Assembly (NCBI GenBank): GCA_016707705.1
Contig: JADJHD010000047.1
Location: 1-7,494, forward strand
Direction: 5' to 3'
Source of the DNA: Bacteroidales bacterium
GTDB lineage: Bacteria; Bacteroidota; Bacteroidia; Bacteroidales; UBA4417
Length of the DNA: 7,494 bases
Shown here: piece after piece, positions 1 through 6,520 of the stretch
How positions within the stretch are numbered: the first letter of the stretch is position 1
How the letters are laid out: every line of letters begins with the position of its first letter
Program-made: the position numbers and the translations under genes
The notes under the pieces: generated by a model
Databases searched by the model: none
What the model was told of the DNA's origin: nothing
Seen by the model: the letters and a program-made list of their open reading frames with translations, nothing else

Positions 1-2
1 GT

Positions 3-218
3 GATAACTGGGCTTTAAGTACTGCCAGGGCTGCTACCATAGTAAGAATACTTACCACTGAATATGGATTCGACTCAAACAGAATCACAGCATCAGGAAG
101 AGGACAGTTCCATCCCGTAGGATCGAACCAGTCTCCCGAAGGCCGTGCCAGCAACCGCAGAACAGAAGTCATTCTGTCACCTGACCTCAATGAATTGTAC
201 AAGCTGCTTGGACAATAG
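3..218 (+). CDS. OmpA/MotB-family outer membrane protein, C-terminal end (5' truncated by window)
   Basis: Reading from base 3 gives 71 codons open to a TAG at 216-218. The peptide begins DNWALSTARAATIVRIL and continues with RITASGRGQFHPV, then GRASNRRTEVIL, ending LYKLLGQ. This is the second half of an OmpA-like (OmpA/MotB C-terminal) domain: the LSxxRA helix, the G-x-G-x-x-x-P loop and the N-RR motif that contacts peptidoglycan. Proteins of this family hold the outer membrane or a periplasmic complex to the peptidoglycan meso-diaminopimelate. Bacteroidota have many such proteins, often with an N-terminal coiled coil or TPR part, which lies outside the window, so the exact type cannot be named. 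The frame is intact here. Only 10 bases separate its stop from the dehydrogenase ATG, so the two may be co-transcribed. Confidence 0.85.
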   Translation, partial: DNWALSTARAATIVRILTTEYGFDSNRITASGRGQFHPVGSNQSPEGRASNRRTEVILSPDLNELYKLLGQ

Positions 219-228
219 AAAAATCGCC

Positions 229-1199
229 ATGGGATCCCTTCAACCAAAAATTGCTATAATAGGTGCCGGAAATGTTGGAAGCACTTTTGCCTTTTCACTT
301 ATGATGAGCGGACTGGCGAGAGAAATCGTACTGATCGACATCAATGAACTCCTCGCAAAAGGTGAGTGCATAGACCTGAATCACGGATTGTGCTTCACTT
401 TCCCCACCAATATCTACTCAGCAGGGTATGAAGCCTGCGCTGATGCCGATGTTGTTGTAATTACCGCCGGTGCGAACCGAAAGCCAAATCAAAGCCGAAC
501 GGATCTCACCAAAAAGAATGTTGCGATCTTCAAGACTATTATCCCGCAAGTTGCAAAGTATACCACTGAAGCTATTCTGCTGGTGGGTAACCAATCCCGT
601 GGACATTCTGACCTACCTCACCATAAAGCTTTCGGTTATCCGCCTAGCAAGGTTATAGGGACAGGTACCGTGCTGGATACTGCAAGGGCGCTAACCTGGT
701 AAGTGATTACTGCAGGGTTGATCCGGGCAATATACATGCCTACATAATTGGCGAACACGGCGAAACCGAATTGCCGGTGTGGAGCAATGCCACCATTGCC
801 GGGATGGCCATTGATAAGTATGCAGAATATGCCAAGCTTGGCAGTGCTCAGGAAGACCTTGCTGAGATATTTGAAAAAGTAAAAAACTCTGCCCACCTGA
901 TTATCGAAGCAAAGGGCGCAACCAATTACTCCATAGCACTTGCAATCCTAAAGATTACCAAGGCTATCGTAAGGAGTGAGAACACCATTCTGCCAGTCTC
1001 AACCCTCATCACCGATTACTATGGAATAAGTGATGTATGCATCAGTATACCCTCCATAATAAACAGCGATGGAGTGATTCAATACCTCGAACTGGAACTC
1101 TCTGCTCAAGAGCAGAAATTATTCAGGCATTCAGCCACTACCCTGAAAAGCATTCTGCTGAAATCTGAAAAACCTGCGTACCTCAAGCCACCTTCATGA
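229..1199 (+). CDS. ldh: L-lactate dehydrogenase (LDH/MDH family), interrupted by three single-base frameshifts
   Basis: NAD-dependent cytosolic 2-hydroxyacid dehydrogenase, expected to interconvert pyruvate and L-lactate. Corrected for three indels it is about 323 residues, normal for the family. Visible: Rossmann GAGNVG (residues 12-17), NAD-ribose Asp37 in VLIDIN, mobile loop GANRKPNQSR (81-90), VTNPVDILTYLT, LDTAR (Asp150, Arg153), catalytic His177 in IGEHGETELPVW, and an LDH-like end with GATNYSIA and FRHSATTLKSIL. The frame breaks at 585-587 (one extra G in GGG), after 633 (one base missing) and near 688 (one base missing). The start is ATG 229, ten bases after the OmpA stop; in-frame ATGs at 145 or 190 lie inside OmpA and add unrelated residues. 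The residue equivalent to Bacillus LDH Gln102 is Arg84, the malate-type residue, so substrate assignment is open. The rest of the sequence resembles LDH more than the usual Bacteroidota MDH. Confidence 0.88.
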
Positions 1200-1303
1200 T
1201 GGCATCTTTCCAAAATTCCAAATACTTAATCGTGGAATATCAGGACACTCTGAATTAACTGGATTAACCTTGTAATACCTCAGAAACCAAAAATCCAATC
1301 ACA

Positions 1304-2652
1304 ATGAAACCAATCATCAGAAATATATTAATAGGACTATCAATCCTGATGCTTTTCGGGCTTAAGCCACCACCACAAGCAAGGCACAACCATCATGTAT
1401 AAGCTTCCAGGTTTTCTATGATGAACTGAGTCCATATGGACAATGGGTCGATTATCCAACCTACGGATATGTGTGGATCCCGGATGCAGGTCCTGATTTT
1501 GCGCCCTATTCAACCGGGGGGCATTGGATATATACCAATTATGGCTGGACCTGGGTATCGGATTATGAATGGGGCTGGGCTCCCTTCCATTATGGACGAT
1601 GGGATTATGATGATTATTATGGATGGCTTTGGGTTCCCGATAATGAATGGGGTCCATCATGGGTTTCATGGAGAAGGGCAAATGGATATTACGGATGGTC
1701 GCCCATGCAACCGGGAATGAGCATAGAAATCAGCTTCAACAGAAGCTACAACTATGGCAACAGCCATTGGAACTTTGTGAGGGATCGTGATTTTGAACGC
1801 CCTGATCTTCATCGCTATTATGTGGATCGCTCAAGGCAGGACCTGATCATCAGGAATTCCACAGTTATCAATACCACTTATATTGATAACAGCAGGCATA
1901 CAACCTATGTTTCCGGTCCCGGCAGGGAAGATGTGCAGAGAGGTACCGGACGGAAAGTTAATCCGGTAGTGGTTCAGGAAAACAACAAGCCCCGCACTGA
2001 GATGAACAACGGACAGCTTCGGGTTTACAGACCACAGGTAACACGGCAGGATGCCAATGCGCAAAAGCCTGCTCCGGCCCGAGTAACCCAGAAACAGGAT
2101 GTGAAACGAACTGCCGATAGAAAAGCCACTGCCAAGCCGCAATATAACAGGCCCGCTGCCAATCCCGGAAATGAACAACCCGTTAACAGATCACAACCAA
2201 AAGTGAAACAGAAAACAACTAAGCCGGATCAAAACCGTAAAATAGAGCAACCTGTTAACAGGACTCAGCCAAAAGTAAATCAGAATCAGGCACAGCCTGC
2301 TCAAAAGAGAAATGTTGAGCAACCGGTGAAAAAAACTGAGCCTAAGATGAACCAGAACATAAATAAGCCTGCCCAAAACCGGAATATTGAACAACCTGCA
2401 AAACAGCAGAACCAGCGCCCAAATGCGCAACCAACTCAAAATAATAATAACAGGTCCAAAGCTGTAAAACCCGCACAGAATAATGCGCCAAAGCAGCAAC
2501 AGGCTCCGGCAGAGCGGAAGAATGTAAATAAAGCCAATCCTGAACAACCAAAAGTATCAGCTCCTTCAAAAACTAGCCCTGAAAAAGGTAATCGGAAAAC
2601 CAGTAAACCAGCCCGCAAGGCCAAGACTGAGGAAACGAAAGAGCCAAAATAA
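1304..2652 (+). CDS. Exported DUF6600-like aromatic-rich protein with low-complexity repeat tail (one frameshift)
   Basis: The likely start is ATG 1304 (MKPIIRNILIGLSILMLFGL), a signal peptide continuing after a one-base loss near 1364 into ATTTSKAQ. Corrected length is about 449 residues. The next ~130 residues (FQVFYDELSPYGQW, then YGYVWIPDAG, GHWIYTNYGWTWVS, WGWAPFHYGRW, YGWLWVPDNEWGPSWVSW, YYGWSPMQPG) form the Tyr/Trp/Gly-rich tandem motif I associate with DUF6600-type proteins. The remaining ~250 residues are basic and disordered, rich in Asn, Gln, Pro and Lys, with 24-residue repeats. No catalytic motif is visible. A periplasmic or envelope-associated role, perhaps binding polymer or cell wall, is inference only. 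The frame stays open from the frameshift to the TAA at 2650-2652. The 104-base gap before it shows no clear promoter. Confidence 0.82.
2173..2403 (+). repeat. 72-bp coding tandem repeat (24-residue units) in the DUF6600-like tail
   Basis: Units start at 2173, 2245 and 2317, each exactly 72 bases apart, and a partial fourth unit starts at 2389. Each encodes EQPV(N/K)(R/K)(S/T)(Q/E)PK(V/M) followed by a Q/N/K/P-rich stretch ending (N/K)R(K/N)(I/V). Codons differ between units (GAA or GAG, GTT or GTG), so these are old diverged duplications kept at protein level rather than recent slippage. Confidence 0.85.
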
Positions 2653-2725
2653 TCAGGTTTACTCGTAGTATAACACCGTTCACGTAGAATTAGCCTTATT
2701 AACTATTGTTATTAAGTCGCTAAAA

Positions 2726-2793
2726 ATGTGTGAATTATGTAAATATGTCCCGAAATTGTATAAAAGATTAGCAGTGGCTCTGGTCTATCTTTG
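2726..2793 (+). promoter_or_regulatory. Shared regulatory element copy 1 plus -7-like box
   Basis: ATGTGTGAATTATGTA at 2726-2741, 14 bases, then TTGTATAA at 2756-2763. TATCTTTG at 2786-2793 is a perfect match to the Bacteroidota -7 consensus TAnnTTTG; its TTTG starts 34 bases after the start of TTGTATAA. The same arrangement occurs near 5122 and 6058. No separate -33 TTTG is evident, so an activator probably replaces that contact. If used, this promoter would transcribe the small exported protein, the HMA-like/AraC regulator and the kinase, with a leader of roughly 240 bases. Function is inferred from the repetition and spacing. Confidence 0.6.
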
Positions 2794-3035
2794 TTATCAT
2801 ATTAGCTAAACCCAAACTTCAGAAATTGACCTATAATCTTTAAAATTATTTACCGGCAACTTGTCTGTTAATCTTGTGTAATTCTTGTACCTCCTCCTTT
2901 GTTTGATTCAAAATTCAAACATCTTTTACAATGAATTACTGCTTAGGATAAAAACCTGATTCAACATGAAAACATAAATTATCTCCAGTCTACAAACGAG
3001 TTCCCTTAAAACCCGGAAAGCGCCATATCATTTCT
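2794..3035. other. AT-rich gap / presumed 5' leader without a recognisable gene
   Basis: This is the second part of the 383-base non-coding stretch after the DUF6600-like gene. There is no long open frame, tRNA or obvious terminator. A lone TTGTGTAA half-site lies at 2874-2881, with further CTTGT repeats at 2860 and 2883, but without the upstream half of the shared element. ATG 2966 is followed at once by a stop (MKT); if one A of the AAAA run were extra, it could extend the following small gene at its N-terminus. I see nothing else to call. Confidence 0.4.
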
Positions 3036-3325
3036 ATGACAATCAGAATTGTAGTTCCAATTGTTTTTTTGCAATCTCCTTCAATCAGATAAAAGCCAAT
3101 GCTCAAGTTCCGGGGCCTTCTGTCAGGACAGATGAAACAAACAAACATCTGGATGCTACCCAAAAGACCGAAGACGTATCTGTGGGGAATGGCTTATGTC
3201 TTCTGCTTTTGTTTGGGACTGTCTATACTGTAATTGGTCTATTTAGCATACATGCTGTGCAACTGATTACAGAAACCGGACAATTATTAGCACTAAAACA
3301 GGAACAAGAAATACTTGAAACTTAA
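3036..3325 (+). CDS. Small exported/membrane protein of unknown function (one frameshift in a T run)
   Basis: From ATG 3036 the peptide MTIRIVVPIVF runs into a seven-T tract (3064-3070). If one T is restored it continues FAISFNQIKANAQVPGPSVR, a typical signal peptide with an ANAQ cleavage site, then a polar stretch (DETNKHLDATQKTEDV), a hydrophobic segment (GNGLCLLLLFGTVYTVIGLF) and a short tail ending EQEILET at the TAA 3323-3325. The corrected length is 96 residues. Small Bacteroidota proteins with a signal peptide, PGP-like spacer and C-terminal glycine/leucine-rich helix are common and mostly uncharacterised; no function is assigned. It lies between regulatory element copy 1 and the AraC-type gene, 84 bases upstream of the latter. 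The signal peptide and open frame support a real gene, but it is short and needs a correction. Confidence 0.5.
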
Positions 3326-3409
3326 TCAGGCGAATTTGATCCATAAAAGCCCCTATTAATCCATATTCTGATTTTTTCTGACTTATCCTGCATTAAAACA
3401 ACTCCTCAT

Positions 3410-3961
3410 ATGAAACTGTATATCAAGAATATGGTCTGCAACCGTTGCAAGTCAATTATCAGGTCAGAGCTCGAAAAAATGGGCATTCACTCCCCTATCG
3501 TCGAGATGGGTCTGGTGACTACCCGAAAGAACCTTTCAGCTTCCCAGCGTAAAGTCTTTTCAGATACACTCCAAAAAAATGGATTCGAGCTTATTGATAG
3601 TCAAAAATATGAAGTGATCGAAAATCTTAAAAAGGCAATCCTGGAACTTGAGAACCATTCCGATGAGGACCTGAAAATGAGCTTCTCTGATTCTATAAGC
3701 TTGATCGTAAAGGATAATTTTATATCTCTGAATACTTTGTTTGCTGAAATAGAGGGAATTACAATTGAAAAATTCGTAATCCGACATAAAATTGAAAGAG
3801 TCAAGGAAATGCTGGTTTATGATCACTATAGTCTGGCTGAAATAGCCAATAAAATGCATTATTCAAATGTTACCCAACTTTCTGCCCAGTTTAAATCTCA
3901 TACTGGCCTGTCACCAAATCATTTCCTTCAGTTAAGGCGTGATTCAGTCAAATTAAATTGA
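3410..3961 (+). CDS. AraC-family transcriptional regulator with N-terminal HMA-like CxxC domain
   Basis: Intact 183-residue protein. The N-terminus MKLYIKNMVCNRC places Cys10 and Cys13 as a CxxC at the end of a first beta strand, as in heavy-metal-associated (HMA-like) folds, with about 65 residues in that domain. The C-terminal ~90 residues are a single AraC-type DNA-binding domain: TIEKFVIRHKIERVKEML, then SLAEIANKMHYSNVTQLSAQ and FKSHTGLSPNHF, the second helix-turn-helix and its P-x-x-F ending. Such short HMA-AraC proteins are frequent in Bacteroidota; their ligand is generally not established. A thiol, metal or redox input through CxxC is inference. It is followed 29 bases later by a histidine kinase, suggesting one transcript, and lies downstream of regulatory element copy 1. 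This is one of the few genes here with no indel. Confidence 0.88.
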   Translation: MKLYIKNMVCNRCKSIIRSELEKMGIHSPIVEMGLVTTRKNLSASQRKVFSDTLQKNGFELIDSQKYEVIENLKKAILELENHSDEDLKMSFSDSISLIVKDNFISLNTLFAEIEGITIEKFVIRHKIERVKEMLVYDHYSLAEIANKMHYSNVTQLSAQFKSHTGLSPNHFLQLRRDSVKLN

Positions 3962-3990
3962 ACTAAACTGCTAATAATAAATTCTGAAAT

Positions 3991-4883
3991 ATGTATTCCC
4001 CTGTCTCAATATGCATGCCTATGAAAAACAATTTAGAAGATTCCAAGCTTTCTGTAAGTCCTGCTGACAGTAGTTTTCTGAACAGCCTGAATGAACTATC
4101 TGCCACCCAGCTAAGCATCAAAATGCAGCAGATTGCAGAAAGGAATGCCTACCTTGAAAGCCAGGCTGAAGCCCTGACAATCAAGCTTACAGAAGTAGTA
4201 GCAACCAATACCAAGTTCATCTCAATCATTGCACATGACCTGAGGAGCCCTTTCAATTCAATTATCGGAATACTTGAAATTCTGAAGGATAGCCTCAACG
4301 ATTACAATCCTGAAGAGATAGAGAAATATATCAATATCGTCTCCGAATCAGCAAATCGTACGCTGAACCTCCTCGACAATCTGCTCGTTTGGACTGTATC
4401 ACAGAATAAGGAGAAAAACTTCAATCCTGTGAAGGTTAATCTCTACAATCTTGTACAGGATGAATTCAAAATGAGAACTTTCAGTCCAACCAGAAACAAA
4501 TCACACTGAAGAATTCCATTAAAAAAGACCTCTGCGCCAATGCCGACATGCAAATGATCAGTACTATCTTCCGAAATCTGGTGGGGAATGCTATGAAATT
4601 CACCGGGAATGGAGGTGTGATAGTGGTTTCAGCAATTGAAAGGCAACAATACATTGAGATCACAGTAAAGGATAATGGAATGGGCATTTCAGCCGAAGAA
4701 CAAAAAAGCCTGTTTAAAAAACCATCAGCTGCATTCATCAAACGGAACCAACAATGAGCATGGCATCGGATTGGGACTTATGCTCTGCAAGGAGTTTGTT
4801 GAAGTCCACGGAGGAACCATTCGCGTTTCCAGAAACCGGGAAATGGAAGTTCCTTTATCTTCACCTTGCCTCATTATATTTAA
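3991..4883 (+). CDS. Soluble sensor histidine kinase (HisKA-HATPase), three frameshifts
   Basis: Corrected length is about 297 residues with no transmembrane segment. Residues ~35-75 form a coiled coil (LSIKMQQIAERNAYLESQAE), followed by a HisKA domain with phospho-acceptor His82 in FISIIAHDLRSPFNS. The HATPase_c part shows the N box NLVGNAMKF, G1 DNGMGIS (from 4671) and G2 HGIGLGLMLCKEFVEVHGG (from 4759), ending GSSFIFTLPHYI with TAA at 4881-4883. Breaks: one base missing near 4472, one extra A in 4740-4742, one base missing in the CCGGG at 4836-4840. Together they leave a length divisible by three. The start could be ATG 3991 or ATG 4021 (MKNNLED), the latter looking more natural. No PAS, GAF or receiver domain is present, so the signal must come from a partner, perhaps through the coiled coil. 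No response regulator is in the window; the AraC-type gene just upstream lacks a receiver domain. Confidence 0.88.
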
Positions 4884-5042
4884 CGTGAGTTCGAAGTATA
4901 ATATGCTGACATCCTATTTCTTAAACATTACTGACAACCTGATCTTAGAGTCATCTTCGTGTCCGCCGCGGCGGACACAAAGTATAATTACCAAGATTCA
5001 GATTGACAATAAGTTAAATTTGTTATTATGTCGAACTCACGT
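4883..5042. mobile_element. MITE-like element: long imperfect inverted repeat
   Basis: A perfect 12-bp terminal inverted repeat, ACGTGAGTTCGA (4883-4894) and TCGAACTCACGT (5031-5042), encloses 160 bases with no long open frame. The arms also pair imperfectly inside: TGACAACCTGATCTTAG (left, from ~4931) resembles the reverse complement of the right arm around 4990-5007. The apex is the GC-rich palindrome at 4959-4978. ATATTTA occurs just outside both ends (4876-4882 and 5044-5050) and may be a target duplication, though the AT-rich context makes this weak. Its first base is the last A of the kinase stop. It could instead serve as a transcript-end hairpin. No transposase is nearby. Confidence 0.5.
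4959..4978. repeat. Perfect 20-bp GC-rich palindrome
   Basis: GTGTCCGCCGCGGCGGACAC equals its own reverse complement. Beyond one mismatch (C4958/A4979), three more pairs (4955-4957 with 4980-4982) extend it to 28 bases. It is strikingly GC-rich in AT-rich surroundings and forms the apex of the 160-base inverted repeat. It could be a protein-binding site, an extragenic palindrome or the tip of a terminator hairpin; no U-run follows, so a classical terminator is not supported. Confidence 0.75.
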
Positions 5043-5078
5043 CATATTTAGGCTATTTATTCCCCGCTGTCATATTTA
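5041..5078. repeat. Short direct repeat GTCATATTTA (two copies)
   Basis: GTCATATTTA occurs at 5041-5050 and again at 5069-5078, 28 bases apart, at the right edge of the MITE-like element. It could be a remnant of insertion or a chance AT-rich repeat. Confidence 0.4.
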
Positions 5079-5121
5079 ATTCTCCAGTTGCCACAATTCA
5101 GGATTCCCCGGGAAAATTCGA

Positions 5122-5188
5122 ATGTGTGAATTATGTATCTCTTTTAAAGATTTGTGTAACAATCTCAAAACTATTTATTCTACTTTCG
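5122..5188 (+). promoter_or_regulatory. Shared regulatory element copy 2 upstream of the PAS gene
   Basis: ATGTGTGAATTATGTA at 5122-5137, exactly 14 bases, then TTGTGTAA at 5152-5159. The downstream -7 candidate TACTTTCG (5181-5188) is degenerate, and its TTTC starts 32 rather than 34 bases after the start of TTGTGTAA. The PAS gene ATG is about 150 bases further on. The 16-base left part is identical to copy 1. Confidence 0.6.
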
Positions 5189-5334
5189 TCATATGAAATG
5201 CGTTAAGTGATTATATGACTTATTGCCAGAATTTTTCGATTGTGAGTATTAAATCTTAAGTATTTCATTTCGTTTAGCATTAAATATTCAGAAAAGGAAA
5301 TTCGGCAATATTCCCAGTTCAACTGAGTATCACA

Positions 5335-5955
5335 ATGAGTGAACATAAGAATATTCATTATTTAAAGATTCATAGCATGAATGAGGATATCGAATATTTA
5401 TCAGAAGCTCAAATCCTGCGACTGAAAGCAGAACAAAAACTGCAAAGGAAACTTGAGAGATCAGCAATGAAGGAAAACAGTCATGACCCTGAAATTCTGT
5501 TGCATGAGTTGCAGGTCCACCAGATTGAACTGGAAATGCAAAATGAGGAACTGAGGCAATCAAACGAGATTGCAGAAGCAGCCCTGAAAAAATATACCAT
5601 GATTTACGACCTGGCTCCTATCGGATTTTTTACAATCGATGGAGAAGGCAATATCATCGACCTGAATTTCACCGGTGCAGAAATGCTGGGAGAAAGAAGG
5701 TTCATACTACTCAACAGGAATTTCAAATTCTTCGTTGCCGAAGGCTCCAGAATTGATTTCAGCAATTTCCGGATAATCTTTTCTTTTCCCGCAAAAAGGA
5801 ATTCTGCGAGATTACCATTATCTCAAAGAAATGCACAGCTCAAGGTATATGTTGAAGGCATAGCTACCGGCGACGAACATCAATGCCTGCTATCGGTTAT
5901 CGACATAGCTCACTTTGCAAAACTGAACTCCCTGGAACGTTATCTTGGACTGTAA
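5335..5955 (+). CDS. Coiled-coil and PAS-domain sensory protein (two compensating frameshifts)
   Basis: The 206-residue frame stays open. Residues ~22-82 are a charged coiled coil containing LLHELQVHQIELEMQNEELR, the linker that typically precedes a PAS domain in sensor proteins. The PAS domain follows (YDLAPIGFFTIDGEGNIIDL, then GAEMLGERRFILLNRNFKFF, and VYVEGIATG...CLLSVIDI). Between ~5793 and 5831 the frame is wrong. One A is missing from the A5 run at 5793-5797 and one is extra in AAA 5829-5831; correction gives KKEFCEITIISKNAQLKVYV, which fits the PAS core. There is no kinase, GGDEF or DNA-binding domain, so the protein is probably a sensor partner, possibly for the domain-poor kinase upstream (inference). 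The start is ATG 5335; ATG 5377 is an alternative. It is preceded by regulatory element copy 2. Confidence 0.85.
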   Translation: MSEHKNIHYLKIHSMNEDIEYLSEAQILRLKAEQKLQRKLERSAMKENSHDPEILLHELQVHQIELEMQNEELRQSNEIAEAALKKYTMIYDLAPIGFFTIDGEGNIIDLNFTGAEMLGERRFILLNRNFKFFVAEGSRIDFSNFRIIFSFPAKRNSARLPLSQRNAQLKVYVEGIATGDEHQCLLSVIDIAHFAKLNSLERYLGL

Positions 5956-6057
5956 TTTCTGATTTTTCAGATTCTATTTACCTCTTCCCCTTAATTTAAT
6001 TCTAACATGTTTTCCCCGGAAATCACAGGGATTGTTTGCCTTAATCTTCGGGGCAAA

Positions 6058-6125
6058 ATGTGTGAATAATGTAATTTTTTTCACAAGTTGTGTAAGACTT
6101 TCTTCTTGAAAAGCAACAACCTTTG
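6058..6125 (+). promoter_or_regulatory. Shared regulatory element copy 3 upstream of the Usp/ATPase pair
   Basis: ATGTGTGAATAATGTA at 6058-6073, exactly 14 bases, then TTGTGTAA at 6088-6095. A TTTG core (AACCTTTG, 6118-6125) starts 34 bases after the start of TTGTGTAA, as in copy 1. One base of the left half differs from copies 1 and 2. The Usp ATG lies about 100 bases downstream. Confidence 0.62.
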
Positions 6126-6223
6126 GTATTCATTCCGGAATTTCTTTTTACGAAAAGCAAAAAGGTTTTGCTGCCTGTTCGAATTCCATTAATTACCCCA
6201 AACTTCCGCTAATACACTATAAG

Positions 6224-6520
6224 ATGAAAACATTAAAGATTTCTAAAGTACTGATTGCCATTGATTATGACCCAACTGCCCAAAAGGTGGCTGAAACTGG
6301 ATTTTCGTTAGCGAAATCCATGAAAGCTCACTGCATCCTCCTCCATGTAATTTCCGATATGGCATACTACTCATCAACCGAATACTCTCCCATTATGGGG
6401 TTTGATGGTTTCCTCAATATCTGGCCCGCACAGGAAGCAAGCATCGAAAGCCTGAAAAACGCTACTATGCTGTTCCTCGAGAAATCAAAGATTCATCTTG
6501 GGGATCCTGACATTCAATAA
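6224..6520 (+). CDS. Universal stress protein (UspA family), C-terminally truncated
   Basis: The 98-residue frame begins MKTLKISKVLIAIDYDPTA with the Usp first strand and its Asp, then KVAETGFSLAKSMKAHCILL, HVISD and YYSSTEYSPIMGF, typical of the Bacteroidota single-domain Usp found near stress and ion-transport genes. Family members are about 140-160 residues. Here the frame stops at GDPDIQ, so roughly the last 50 residues are absent, including the Gly-rich nucleotide-binding motif (G-x2-G-x9-G-S/T) and the final strand. Directly after the TAA, and in the same frame, the sequence becomes a P-type ATPase N-terminus. The loss is therefore a junction rather than a simple stop. No indel is evident within the 98 residues. 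The gene is preceded by regulatory element copy 3. Usp proteins are cytosolic stress-response factors; this copy would probably not bind ATP. Confidence 0.85.
   Translation: MKTLKISKVLIAIDYDPTAQKVAETGFSLAKSMKAHCILLHVISDMAYYSSTEYSPIMGFDGFLNIWPAQEASIESLKNATMLFLEKSKIHLGDPDIQ

Noticed and set aside
145..228. Upstream starts (145 or 190) for the dehydrogenase
   Set aside because: These codons lie in the coding sequence of the OmpA-family gene and add residues unlike any LDH N-terminus; ATG 229 gives the expected MGSLQPKIAIIGAG.
585..700. Programmed ribosomal frameshifting in the dehydrogenase
   Set aside because: Similar indels occur in most genes of the window at unrelated sequences with no slippery heptamer plus structure, so a common technical cause is simpler.
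2173..2403. CRISPR-like array
   Set aside because: The 72-base period is in frame within a coding region, units are diverged at synonymous sites, and there are no short identical repeats with unique spacers.
2191..2547. Minus-strand hydrophobic open frame opposite the repeat tail
   Set aside because: It is the mirror of the N/Q/K-rich codons, which read as Leu/Ile/Phe on the other strand; there is no start context or domain.
2874..2881. A fourth copy of the shared element (TTGTGTAA)
   Set aside because: Only the right half matches; ATGTGTGAATWATGTA is absent at the required distance and the following TTTG cores are 24 or 28 bases away, not 34.
2966..3035. Alternative start at ATG 2966 for the small exported protein
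   Set aside because: It needs an additional indel and would put a basic stretch (KRVPLKPGKRH) before a signal peptide already complete from ATG 3036.
5958..5971. Terminator hairpin after the PAS gene (TCTGA, TTTT, TCAGA)
   Set aside because: The stem is only five base pairs and AT-rich, without a following T run; too weak to call.
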